Source: Roseobacter weihaiensis
GTDB lineage: Bacteria > Pseudomonadota > Alphaproteobacteria > Rhodobacterales > Rhodobacteraceae
Reading direction: 5' to 3'
Assembly (NCBI RefSeq): GCF_020622345.1
Contig: NZ_JACNMO010000016.1
Span: 62,001-126,000, forward strand
DNA: 64,000 nt
The position numbers were made by a program, and so were the translations under genes. A model generated the notes under the pieces. That model did no database searches, was not told the origin of the DNA, and saw nothing but the letters and a program-made list of their open reading frames with translations. The first letter of the stretch is position 1. Every line of letters starts with the position of its first letter. Below are positions 9,217 through 17,704 of this stretch, one piece after another.

Positions 9217-10186
9217 TCATGGCCTGTGCTGCGAAGGATCGAGTCGGTACGGTGACGGTTCCCACGTTCTGTCGGCCTTAACCAAAGCATTTGCCAAGAT
9301 CATCAGTTTCCGCATGACCGCCGTGATGGCGACTTTGGCAGGCTTTCCGGCGGCGATGAGCCTTTCATAGAACGCCCGCATGTCCGGATTGAAGCGTGTG
9401 GCGACCAGCGCGGACATATACATCGACTGACGCAGAATTGCCCTGCCGCCCTGGATGAACGACTTGCCTTTCCATTTGCCGCTTTCTCGGGTCATCGGTG
9501 CAAGGCCTGCCAGGCTGGCTATCTGAGGAGGCGAAAGCGTCCCAAGTTCTGGCATTTCGACCATCAACGTGAAGGCAGTCACATCTGAGATGCCGGGAAT
9601 GCTGGTCAGGATCTTCGCGCGACGGTGCAGGTGTTCGTCAGCGCGAATGACCTTGGCGACCTCCGCATCGAGCTGCTTCACTTGTCGCTCGATCTGCCGC
9701 AGGCGCGCAGCGCATTGCCGCTTCAGAAGAGGATGGCTCAGCACCTTCTGCCGGTTCAGAGTCGCGGTGCGTTCTTTCATAAGCCCACGTCGTGACATGG
9801 CCAACTCGCGAAGAAGAACGACCGTTTCCGACTGTGGCTGCTGGGGTCGCAACTCAAGAGCCGCACCCATCCGAGCCAGCAACGCCGCATCCACTCGATC
9901 CGTTTTGGCCAGAATACCAACCGCCTGGGCAAAGCGACGCGCATAAAGTGGATTGACCCCGTGGATCGCAAACCCCGCTGCGTGCATGCATGGCCTGCTT
10001 GAAGGCACGATGGTAAGAGCCAGTGGGCTCAAAGACTATGATCGTCGGATCAAGCTCGCGAAACCGCCGCACCATTTTCCTGAACCCGTGACCGGAGTTC
10101 TTGACCGTCATCGCCTCGCCGCTTGGTAGCACGTGGATGTCCAACTGGTCCTTTAAAATGTCCACTCCGATGGTATGCTTCGTCAT
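9217..10186 (-). pseudogene. IS110-family transposase, frameshifted
   Basis: The N-terminal RuvC-like half begins MTKHTIGVDILKDQLDIHV with the first Asp, then VFEPTGSYHRAF with the Glu. The middle and C-terminal half (TDRVDAALLARMG, then LTSIPGISDVTAFTLM and SLAGLAPMTRESGKWKG, the transposase-20 domain with its Ser region) is in another frame. The switch lies near 9985-9990, within GCATGCATGG, where a CATG unit is repeated. The ATG at 10186 follows GGAAAAG. Full-length IS110 transposases are about 320-340 residues, which the two halves together match. IS110 elements use a structured bridge RNA from a noncoding end. Confidence 0.82.
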
Positions 10187-10318
10187 CTTTTCCTGTCCTA
10201 TGCTTGTCATTCGGGGCAAATATCAGCCCCCATGTATCCGTTCAGGCCTCTCGGAAAAGACGGGGACAATCACACTCTAGGACGGTTCCCAAAACCGGCG
10301 CGGTTCCGATCCATCCCC

Positions 10319-10355
10319 GCCATCGCCCGGTATAAATGCCGTGCCGGGCGATGGC
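10319..10355. repeat. Perfect 12-bp hairpin upstream of the IS110 transposase
   Basis: GCCATCGCCCGG (10319-10330) and CCGGGCGATGGC (10344-10355) enclose a 13-base loop. It lies between the transposase start and the broken BTAD gene, about 130 bp from the ATG. It may mark the noncoding end of the IS110 element or belong to other inserted DNA. Confidence 0.6.
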
Positions 10356-10381
10356 TCCGTTCTACCAACGAAGCCACCAAT

Positions 10382-11027
10382 TCATAAGACAAGCGCGGTA
10401 TACTCTCGTGCCACGGTCGCGGCTTCATCCTGCAGGCCCAGATCAGTAAGCTTTTGTGACAAGAGCCGGGGGGCCTCGTGTGAATAGAGATCGAGCCGAA
10501 GCCACGTGCGCAGCCATTTGACGGCATCCTGATCACTGACATCTTCGGCGGTGACCAGCCGCTGAAAGATACTTGTTCGCAGGCTCTGGAGCTGTTCACG
10601 CTCCCCCATCAGCCAAAGCACGTAGTCATCGCTGCGGGACAGCTCCAGCCCCAACAGCGGCTTGTGCGACAGCCGCTCCGCCGCACGCAACAACTCCGCG
10701 GTGGTAGGGGCTACGGCATCATGCACCGCCTGGATTTGATGAACGTCAAGATCGATCAGATCAGGATCAAGCAGAACCGAGGTACCGGGTGTCTTGATAC
10801 ACTCCGCTTGGGTGTTCAGCGCCTGGCGCAGTTTGCTGAGCAACCAGCGCAGCGAAGCTTTGGGGTCGTTGGTATCAGGAAAGAACAACTCGCACAGATG
10901 GGGCTGTCCGGTCAGGGCCAGATAGGCCATGAGCGCCAGGGTCTTGCGGGACGAGACCAAAGGCACGGCGCCCGGATGCCCGGACAGACGCCTCGTTTAA
11001 CAGATCGATCTTCAGCCGCTCAGACAC
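10382..11027 (-). pseudogene. SARP/BTAD-type regulator domain, broken
   Basis: The minus strand encodes the N-terminal winged-helix part (VSSRKTLALMAYLALTGQPH) and the bacterial transcriptional activator (BTAD) helical region (ASLRWLLSKLRQALNT, later EDVSDQDAVKWLRTWL and LLSQKLTDLGLQDEA) of a SARP-like protein. A one-base frameshift near 10967 separates it from the natural start, a GTG at 11027 that begins SERLKIDLLNEASV. The frame ends abruptly with REYTALVL and a TGA. The next natural segment appears to be the hydrolase part at 6099-7028 on the same strand. Confidence 0.6.
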
Positions 11028-11139
11028 CTGAACTACCTACCGATCCACGCCGGAGACACCGGGCAGGCAACCAGCTTTCACCGCAAAGATGTTTCTTTTT
11101 CATCGCTGTCCCCCAAGCCATCTTGCTGACGTTCCGGCT

Positions 11140-11440
11140 TTACCAAACCCCCGCCTGAAGGCGCCAATAGTTCTGATTTCTACACGCCTTACAAGCGATT
11201 GGGCGCCTGATCCGGTCAACTGGCGCGCCTTCAGGCAGGCGCAACTGTTCTGCCTCTTTTGTCGTTGCCAGATCTTGGCACAGATCGACGTTGCGGGTTT
11301 CGGTGTTTACCAGCCCGCCGTCTTTGGCATGCAGGCGATAGTGTTTGTACCACCGGTCCAATGTATGTCGGGGCGCACGCCCTGTAGAGTATCTCGAGAC
11401 GCTTGACGATGCGGCCTTCGGTGCCGCCTCAGCTGTCCAG
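11140..11440 (-). pseudogene. Possible GntR-family effector (UTRA) domain fragment
   Basis: An open stretch of about 95 codons reads RYSTGRAPRHTLDRWYKHYR and later LRLPEGAPVDRIRR, resembling the ligand domain of HutC/GntR regulators. There is no DNA-binding half and no plausible start, and the C-terminus after RIRR departs from the family. I treat it as a remnant; the assignment is weak. Confidence 0.35.
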
Positions 11441-11476
11441 CCAAAGTTTGCCGCAAAGTCTGATCCGGCGGTCTAA

Positions 11477-11740
11477 TGGACATATACCGAAGAAAGTCGT
11501 CCCTACTTTACCTATGCCACAAACTATCTGATCGATACGAAAAGCTCGGCAATCATGGACGTTGAAGCCACACGTGCAATCCGTCAGGCAGAACTTCGTG
11601 CCTCACAAACAGTGCTGGATCGCACCGAGAAGCGGTTCGGCATTAAACCAGACTGGCTGGCTGCGGATATTCATCACAAGCAACCAGGGGTCCGAGGCGA
11701 GATCGAATTCATCCTTCGGCTGTTCAACGCCGCCGCGTGA
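11477..11740 (+). pseudogene. IS1182-family transposase fragment
   Basis: The reading frame gives RPYFTYATNYLIDTKSSAIM then EATRAIRQAELRASQ and RTEKRFGIKPDWLAAD, a central segment of IS1182-type DDE transposases. After WLAAD the sequence switches to HHKQPGVRGEIEFILRL and stops, so the rest was deleted or fused to other DNA. About 40 bp further on, TAATGCAACAG (11781-11791) resembles the inverted end of the IS6 element at 5103. Confidence 0.65.
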
Positions 11741-11933
11741 CCGCATGGGCAAAACCCGCAGATGTTCAACTACGCGCGGTTAATGCAACAGTCCCGTCGT
11801 ATTCGTGGGTGTGCCAACCCGTCTCGGCGCACGGTTCGAATTCGAACCGCGTGACTCGGACCCGATCGTCCTCGACCAACGGAACGGCTGTGGCCCTTGG
11901 TTTCAACATGTCTTCTTTCCCCTATCGCCTGGT

Positions 11934-13247
11934 TCACGTCGCATCCGCAGCGAAGGCCGCGGCCACGGCATCGCGGAACACTTGAGCCTCCGCCCGTTGC
12001 AGCACCAGCGGCGGGCGAATTTTGAGCACGTTGGCCCCAGGCCCCGTTGCACTGATCAATACGCCGTTCTGCCGCAGATGGTTCACGACAAAGGCCGCGC
12101 GGTCGGCATCCGGCGCGCCGTCCCGCGCGATCTCGACGGCAAGGAACAACCCCGCGCCGCGCACATCGACAATCCCCGCGTCGCGCGCGCCTATCTCGCA
12201 CAGGCCCTCCTTCAGAAACGCGCCGACATCGCGGGCGTTCTCCTGCAAGCCCTCGTCCTCGATCACATCCAGCACCGCCATGCCGGCGGCGGCGGCGACG
12301 GGATTGCCCCCGAAGGTATTGAAATACCGCGCCTTGCTGCCGAATTCTTCTACCAGACCGGGCCGCATCGCAACACCCGACAGCGGAAAACCATTGCCCA
12401 TTGGCTTGCCCATTGTGACCATGTCCGGCACCAGCCCGTGGCGCTGAAATCCCCAGAAAGCGTCGCCCGTGCGGCCAAAGCCCGGCTGCACCTCGTCGGC
12501 GATGAAAATGCCGCCCTCGGCGCGGATCAAGTCCACGGCGGGTTTCAGGAACCCCGCCGGATCGGGGTAAAGCCCGTCGCTGGAAAACACCGTATCGACG
12601 ACAAAGGCCGCCGGTTCGATCCCGTCCCGACGCATCGCCGCAATCGCATCGCCCAGATCGGCAGCCAGCCGCGCGCCCTGCTCCTCGGGCGGCACGCTCA
12701 GCGCATCGGGCGCCGGGATCAGCCGCACCCGGTCGCCGCGCCGCACGAAATCACCGAGCGATGGCGACAGCTCCGATACCGCCTCCGTCAACCCGTGGTA
12801 GGCGAGCTGCGTCACGATCACCCCCTGCCGCTGCAGATGCGACCGGGTGATCCGCAACGCGAGGTCGTTCGCCTCCGACCCGGTGCAGGTGAACATCACA
12901 TGCCCCAGCGCATCCGGCATCGTTGCCAGCAACCGCTCGGCATAATTCACCACCCCGTCGTGCAGATACCGCGTATGCGTGTTCAGCGTGCCCATCTGTG
13001 CCGCAATCGCCCCGACCACCTTCGGATGGCAATGCCCGACGGAGGCGACGTTGTTGTAGCAATCAAGATATCGCTTGCCCGCCCTGTCCCACAGCCACAC
13101 CCCCTCGCCGCGCAACAGATGCAGCGGCTCGCGGTAGAACAGCCGGTAAGCGGGCCCCATGACCTTTTCGCGGCGCGCGATCAGCGCGGCATCCTCTGCG
13201 TCCAGTCCTGTGGCCCCGCTGCTGTCGTATGCGTTGACCATTGTCAT
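11934..13247 (-). CDS. Class-III PLP enzyme, ETNPPL/PHYKPL (phospho-lyase)-like
   Basis: 437 residues of the fold-type I, class-III aminotransferase family. Visible motifs are YLDCYNNVASVGHCHP (about 60-75), LNTHTRYLHD (88-97), GSEAND (123-128), AYHG, FIADEVQPGFGRTG (248-261) and TMGKPMGNG with the PLP Lys at about 281. The early motifs resemble the vertebrate ethanolamine-phosphate and phosphohydroxylysine phospho-lyases more than ordinary transaminases. Those enzymes remove phosphate and ammonia to leave an aldehyde. The ATG at 13247 overlaps the kinase stop as ATGA, so the two are translationally coupled; a kinase next to a phospho-lyase fits that chemistry. An ordinary omega-transaminase is the alternative. 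Confidence 0.82.
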   Translation of the reverse strand: MTMVNAYDSSGATGLDAEDAALIARREKVMGPAYRLFYREPLHLLRGEGVWLWDRAGKRYLDCYNNVASVGHCHPKVVGAIAAQMGTLNTHTRYLHDGVVNYAERLLATMPDALGHVMFTCTGSEANDLALRITRSHLQRQGVIVTQLAYHGLTEAVSELSPSLGDFVRRGDRVRLIPAPDALSVPPEEQGARLAADLGDAIAAMRRDGIEPAAFVVDTVFSSDGLYPDPAGFLKPAVDLIRAEGGIFIADEVQPGFGRTGDAFWGFQRHGLVPDMVTMGKPMGNGFPLSGVAMRPGLVEEFGSKARYFNTFGGNPVAAAAGMAVLDVIEDEGLQENARDVGAFLKEGLCEIGARDAGIVDVRGAGLFLAVEIARDGAPDADRAAFVVNHLRQNGVLISATGPGANVLKIRPPLVLQRAEAQVFRDAVAAAFAADAT

Positions 13248-14335
13248 CTTGCGTTCTCCCTGCGCGAAAGCGCCGCTACGGCGGCGTCCGTACAAATCCG
13301 GTCCAGCGCGTTCAGCCCCCGCAGCGAAGCGGCGCCATTGCGCAGGATATACTCCGCGTTCTCGGGATAGCGTCGCGCACGCCATGCCCCAATGGTCAGG
13401 CTGGTGGCGTGGCGCAGGCGCATGAGGTCGGGCAAAAGTGCCACCTCCTCCGCCTGCAGCGGCAGAACCTCGGTATAGCCCGCGATCAGGCGGGCGACGT
13501 CATCCAGCGGCCGGTCTCCATCGGTAATCTGGTAGGAACACGCCACCGCCAGATCGCAAACCACCGGTGTCCGCACCATGTCGCCAAAGTCGATGATGCC
13601 CGTCAGACGCGTAGCTTCCGGGCCGTCCACCAACAGGTTGTGCGGGTTGAAATCATTGTGCCCGACCTGGGCACGCAATGGAACCAGACGCGGCTGGATA
13701 TCGGCCTCGAACAGGTCGATCAGGTCCGTCAGCCGCGCGCGCAGGCGCGGCCCCGCGACCGCCTCCAGCATTGGACGCAGGCGGTGGGCCTGCTGAATGT
13801 CCCACTGCAACAAGTGCCCCGCCGCCGGATGCGAAAACCCGCGCAGCGCCAATGTCAGCCGTCCCAGCAAGCGCCCGATATCGTGGTGCAGGGCCGCGCC
13901 ATTCGCTGCACCGCTCAGCACCGTGCCGTCGAGATAGCTCAGCAACCGCACCACATGGGTCTGGCCGGTCGGCAGGGTCACACGCTCTGACGCGCGCCCG
14001 TTCAGAGACGGTCGAACATGCGGCACGGGCAGGGTCGGATCTACCGCCGCCAGATGCAGCAGCGCGGCGGTCTGCATGTCGGTCACCGCAGGGTCTTCGG
14101 CAGCATTGGTGATCTTTAGAAGCGCCTGAGCGCCCACGGCGTCGGTCACCCGGAAATTCGCATCCTTCTCGGCGGTCAGCTTGTGCACCTGCCCAGCGAT
14201 CCCGTAGAGATCCCGCGCCAGCTCCGCCGCAAGGTCCGGCGAAATCGCAGGTGCCTCGTGCGATAACAGATCGGCCCGCCCCCCTCCAACAACGTCGTGC
14301 GCACTCTGAGGCGAAATCGCGGCGGGCCTCGGCAT
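13244..14335 (-). CDS. Aminoglycoside-phosphotransferase-type small-molecule kinase
   Basis: 363 residues with the APH/choline-kinase fold. The catalytic loop reads VGHNDFNPHNLLV (Asp base and Asn), followed by GIIDFGDMVRTP with the metal-binding Asp. The N-lobe holds a Lys in ALLKITN. The family includes hydroxylysine kinase (HYKK), whose product is the substrate of PHYKPL-type lyases, and the downstream gene is lyase-like. The start at 14335 overlaps the upstream remnant stop as TGATG, and the stop overlaps the next start as ATGA. A GTG/ATG extension upstream in frame has no support. The substrate is inferred to be a hydroxyl amine or amino acid, not shown. Confidence 0.78.
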   Translation of the reverse strand: MPRPAAISPQSAHDVVGGGRADLLSHEAPAISPDLAAELARDLYGIAGQVHKLTAEKDANFRVTDAVGAQALLKITNAAEDPAVTDMQTAALLHLAAVDPTLPVPHVRPSLNGRASERVTLPTGQTHVVRLLSYLDGTVLSGAANGAALHHDIGRLLGRLTLALRGFSHPAAGHLLQWDIQQAHRLRPMLEAVAGPRLRARLTDLIDLFEADIQPRLVPLRAQVGHNDFNPHNLLVDGPEATRLTGIIDFGDMVRTPVVCDLAVACSYQITDGDRPLDDVARLIAGYTEVLPLQAEEVALLPDLMRLRHATSLTIGAWRARRYPENAEYILRNGAASLRGLNALDRICTDAAVAALSRRENAR

Positions 14336-14946
14336 CAGGCGTACTCCTCTTTGACGCCGCACCGTTCCGTGATGAACAGCGGCATCGCCTGCGTGATGCG
14401 GATGACCGACGGCAGGTTCACACATTCGTCGATCCCGTGTATATTCCGCGAGATCACCCCGTAGCAGAGCGCCGGTATCCTGTTATAGAGTGCGTAAACC
14501 CAGGCATCGAGGTAACCCGCCATCGTAAAGCTTTTTAGCGGTGCGCTGATCGCCGCCTCATGCGCCGCGGCGCGCAGCACGACCTGGAACCACAGCACTC
14601 CCGTATTGGCGCGTACCAGTTTCTCGTCTTCGGGCTTCGGGATCAGCACGGCGTCGGCAGTACAGCCTTCGAGAAAGGTTTGCAGGGCGCCGTTGCCGGT
14701 CGGCTCTTCCTCCACCACCGACTGCATATCGACGGTCGCCGCGGGTTGCAGCCCGATCCGCCGGAGCGCATCCAGCGCGAACAGGTTCCCCACCGCCTTC
14801 ATTTCCGTCGCCCCGCGCCCGAACATCCAGTCGCCTTCGACCTTGCCCGAGTAGTGCGCATCGGTGCACATCTCCGCCAGAACTTCCGGCACCACGTCGA
14901 GATGCGATTGCATGATGCGGCCGCGCAGGTCGGGGGCAGGTGTCAT
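14335..14946 (-). pseudogene. M20-family (ArgE/DapE-like) deacylase, internally deleted
   Basis: The 203 residues hold three pieces of an M20 metallo-amidohydrolase: SHLDVVPE with the first metal His/Asp, then ATEMKAVGNLFALDALRRIG and VDMQSVVEEEPTGNG with the catalytic Glu region, then directly the C-terminal IPALCYGVISRNIHGIDECV. Family members are about 400-430 residues. The N-terminal strand and the whole dimerisation domain are absent, with a junction near residue 130. The open frame is kept and its stop overlaps the kinase start by one base, so it may persist because it couples translation of the kinase. Confidence 0.7.
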
Positions 14947-14962
14947 GTCACCGCCTTTCGCA

Positions 14963-16525
14963 TCACAGCAGCGCCTCGATCAGGAACGGCCCGGGCTCCG
15001 TCGCCGCGTCCTCGATGGCCTGCATCAGGTCGCGCACGTCCTCGACCCGGCGGCCTGGCACGCCCATGCCCTTGGCCAGCGCCACAAAATCCAGCGTTGG
15101 ACGGTCGAGGTTCAGCATGCTCAGCGCATCCTCGCCCGGCTGCGCGCCGACATTGTGCAATTCGCCCTTGAGGATCTGATAGGCCCGGTTGGCAAGGATG
15201 ATTGTCGTGACATTCGACCCTTCCCGCGCCTGCGTCCACAGTCCTTGGATCGTGTACATGGCCGACCCGTCCGCCTGCAGTGTGATGACGGGGCGGTCGG
15301 GTCGCGCAATGGCCGCCCCCGCCGACAGTGGAATGCCGATGCCGATGGATCCACCGGTCAGCGACAGCCACGAGTTTGGCCGCGCCGCATTGCCCGCCGC
15401 ATAAAGCGCCCCGCCCCAACTGACCCCCTCGTCCACGACAATGGCATCCTCAGGCAGCGAATTTGCCAGCGCCGCCGCGATGTTATCCATCGTGATCGCC
15501 CCGGCAGCAGGGGGGGTCGGCTGGATCATCGCCGGTGCCTTTGCCGCCTGCGCGCCCATGCGGTCGGCCAGCGCCGCAATCGCCTCCGGCCCGTTGCCAT
15601 CCAGCCCGGCGAGTGTCACGGTTTCGCAGGTCTCGGGCAACAACAAGCTCGGCTTGCCGGGGTAGGCAAAGAAAGCCACGGGCGGCATTGCTTCGATCAG
15701 AATCGCGTGGTCGAAGCCCGCAAGGCGCGCGATGGCGTCGTTAATGGGATAGGGGATCTTGGCGACGGGAAACCGTCCTTGCCCCCGCTCCATCCGCCGG
15801 TTCGAGGTCGGCGCGAGGATCTTCGCGCCCGTGCGGTCCGCAATCCCCTGCAACAGGGCCAGCGCGCCCACATCCTCCAGCACGCCGTTCCCGACGATCA
15901 TCACCGTCCGCGCGCCGTGCTCCAGCGCGGCAACGGCCCCGTGCAGCGCGTCGGGATCGAACGCTACCGGACCGTTCGGCGGCAGCGCATCAGCCATCAC
16001 GCCGCCGTCGTCCCAACCGATATCGGCGGGCGCGATCAGCGTGGCGATACGGCCCGGCTTACCGGTGGCCACGCGCAACGCCTCCATCGCGTCGTTGGCA
16101 AAACTGCCCGCATGCCTGCCCGACCGGACCCAATCCGAGAACGGCGCGCAGGCGCCTTCCACATCCGCCGACAGCGGTGCGTCGTATTGCTGGTGCCGTA
16201 GCGCGTGATCGCCCACGAGGTTCACCATCGGCACCCGCGCCTTGCGCGCATTGTGAAGGTTGGCGGCGGCATTGGCGAAACCCGGCGCGAGGTGTAGCAG
16301 CGTTACAGCCGGCTTGCCCGCCATCCGGGCATAGCCATCAGCGGCCCCGGTCACGACCCCCTCGAACAAGCCCAGCACGCAACGCATCAGCTTGGTCCGG
16401 TCCAGTGCATCAACGAACTGCATCTCGGAGGTGCCAGGATTGCCGAAACACACGTCGACGCCCGCCTCGTGCAGGCTGCGCACGACACTTTCCGCGCCGT
16501 TCATCGTCTTGGGATGGTCCTTCAT
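14963..16525 (-). CDS. Thiamine-diphosphate enzyme, acetolactate synthase/benzoylformate decarboxylase-like
   Basis: 520 residues with the three ThDP-enzyme domains. The N-terminal Pyr domain starts NGAESVVRSLHEAGVDVCFG with catalytic Glu55 (GLFEGVVTG). The central domain includes VMIVGNGVLED. The C-terminal PP domain has LTGGSIGIGIPLSAGAAIA and the metal motif ADGSAMYTIQ, ending with ANRAYQ, which supplies the Asn of the GDG-N motif (here ADG). The family also includes uncharacterised acetolactate-synthase-like proteins. The start overlaps the preceding deacetylase stop as ATGA. Here it could decarboxylate or ligate a 2-oxo acid produced by the pathway; the substrate cannot be read from sequence. 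Confidence 0.82.
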   Translation of the reverse strand: MKDHPKTMNGAESVVRSLHEAGVDVCFGNPGTSEMQFVDALDRTKLMRCVLGLFEGVVTGAADGYARMAGKPAVTLLHLAPGFANAAANLHNARKARVPMVNLVGDHALRHQQYDAPLSADVEGACAPFSDWVRSGRHAGSFANDAMEALRVATGKPGRIATLIAPADIGWDDGGVMADALPPNGPVAFDPDALHGAVAALEHGARTVMIVGNGVLEDVGALALLQGIADRTGAKILAPTSNRRMERGQGRFPVAKIPYPINDAIARLAGFDHAILIEAMPPVAFFAYPGKPSLLLPETCETVTLAGLDGNGPEAIAALADRMGAQAAKAPAMIQPTPPAAGAITMDNIAAALANSLPEDAIVVDEGVSWGGALYAAGNAARPNSWLSLTGGSIGIGIPLSAGAAIARPDRPVITLQADGSAMYTIQGLWTQAREGSNVTTIILANRAYQILKGELHNVGAQPGEDALSMLNLDRPTLDFVALAKGMGVPGRRVEDVRDLMQAIEDAATEPGPFLIEALL

Positions 16526-17550
16526 CGGATCGCCTCGCGGAAGGCTGTGAGGAAGGCGCGCCCGTTGTCGGCCAGCGAGGGGCCAAGATAGCCGCCCTCT
16601 TGCACCAGGACGGTCGGCAGGCCCATGCCCGCCAGCTTGCGGGCCATCGCAGCGAAACCGTCGGGATAGACGTTGACCGCCGCCAAGGGATCGTCCGCTG
16701 CCATGTCAAAGCCAAGCGACACGACCAGCGCCTGTGCGCCGAAGTCCTGTGCCGCCGCAATCCCCCGCTGGAGCATCGCCAGCACGGCGGCATGGCTGGC
16801 CCCCTGCTCCAGCAGCAGGTTCAGCTTTTTGCCGACCCCCGGGCCTTCGCCCGTCTCGTCCGCGTGACCAAGAAAGAAAGTCGGATAGTTGGCTGGATCG
16901 GGATGCAGCGAACAGAAAAAGATGTCGCCGCGCGCGTAGAGGATGTCGAGCGACCCGTTCCCGGTATGCACGTCCACGTCGATGAGCGCGATCTTCTTGT
17001 ACTTGGACGTCAAGTGATGCGCCGCGATGCAGGCGTTGTTGAAAAAACAAAAGCCGTTGGAACAGTCGCGCATCGCGTGATGGCCCGGCGGACGGCACAG
17101 GGCATAGGCCGCGCGGGCCCCCGACAACACCGCCTCAGCCGTCTCTACGGCAGCCTGAGCCGACCAATAGGCCGCGTCCCAGCTGCCGGGCGTCAGCGGC
17201 GTGGAGGTATCGGTCATCCACCAGCCCAGCTGTCCGTGAATGTCGCGGGGCTCCTTCCCACGCCGAACGCCGGGGTGCATCGTCGGGATCGCCAACGCTT
17301 CCGTCCCGGCGCTTTCAACGAAGCGAGCGTAGGCGTCGGGCAGGAAATCGACATAATCGGGATTGTGCACCGCCTTGATCGGCCTGACCCCGTGATCTTG
17401 CGGCGCGTCGATCTCGAACCCTTCGGAAAGCAGCATGTCTCGCAGAATCTCGGCTCGTTTAGGCTGCTCCTGATGCGGCATCGCCATCCCCCGCCTGAAA
17501 TAGACCTCAGGTGCATGACCAAGTTGGCGTGGGTCGAAAAAGACTTTCAT
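16522..17550 (-). CDS. Histone-deacetylase-family acetylpolyamine amidohydrolase
   Basis: 342 residues, the usual length of bacterial acetylpolyamine amidohydrolases (APAH). The arginase/deacetylase fold motifs are visible: CRPPGHHAM (tandem His near 157-158), CFFNNACIAA, IDVDVHTGNGS with metal ligands near 191, 193 and 195, SLGFDMAADDP with a further metal Asp, and a late GGYLG with the transition-state Tyr. It should remove acetyl from an amine substrate in the cytoplasm. The start is the ATG at 17550 because the APAH N-terminus MKVFFDPRQLGHAPE begins there. It is the first gene of the leftward operon, 154 bp from the divergent GntR gene. Confidence 0.85.
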   Translation of the reverse strand: MKVFFDPRQLGHAPEVYFRRGMAMPHQEQPKRAEILRDMLLSEGFEIDAPQDHGVRPIKAVHNPDYVDFLPDAYARFVESAGTEALAIPTMHPGVRRGKEPRDIHGQLGWWMTDTSTPLTPGSWDAAYWSAQAAVETAEAVLSGARAAYALCRPPGHHAMRDCSNGFCFFNNACIAAHHLTSKYKKIALIDVDVHTGNGSLDILYARGDIFFCSLHPDPANYPTFFLGHADETGEGPGVGKKLNLLLEQGASHAAVLAMLQRGIAAAQDFGAQALVVSLGFDMAADDPLAAVNVYPDGFAAMARKLAGMGLPTVLVQEGGYLGPSLADNGRAFLTAFREAIR

Positions 17551-17644
17551 GTCAGGGCCTTCTGCAAGTGCCGTTTTTCGGGCAACGCCTCCGGCACCCG
17601 GCTCATTTGCGGGGACTATTGCAGTTAACGTTTGCCGTGACAAT

Positions 17645-17671
17645 AATATTGATGCATCATGCACCAATATT
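17645..17671. promoter_or_regulatory. 27-bp palindromic operator between divergent APAH and GntR genes
   Basis: AATATTGATGCAT and ATGCACCAATATT flank a central C, and the arms match at 12 of 13 positions. It lies 33 bp before the GntR start and 95 bp before the deacetylase start. It is a good candidate site for the GntR regulator controlling both arms. Confidence 0.65.
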
Positions 17672-17704
17672 TGGCCTTCTCAGGCCACTGGAGATCGAGG
17701 GCAG

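Noticed and set aside
9217-10186. Programmed frameshifting in the IS110 transposase
   Set aside because: IS110 transposases are normally single-frame; the switch lies in a CATG duplication without a slippery heptamer.
11805-13370. A 521-codon plus-strand open frame
   Set aside because: It is the antisense shadow of the class-III PLP enzyme; composition is His/Arg/Pro-rich and matches no family.
14864-16201. A 445-codon plus-strand open frame
   Set aside because: Antisense shadow of the ThDP enzyme, which has clear motifs on the minus strand.
16177-17628. A 483-codon plus-strand open frame
   Set aside because: Antisense shadow of the deacetylase gene; Arg-rich without family features.
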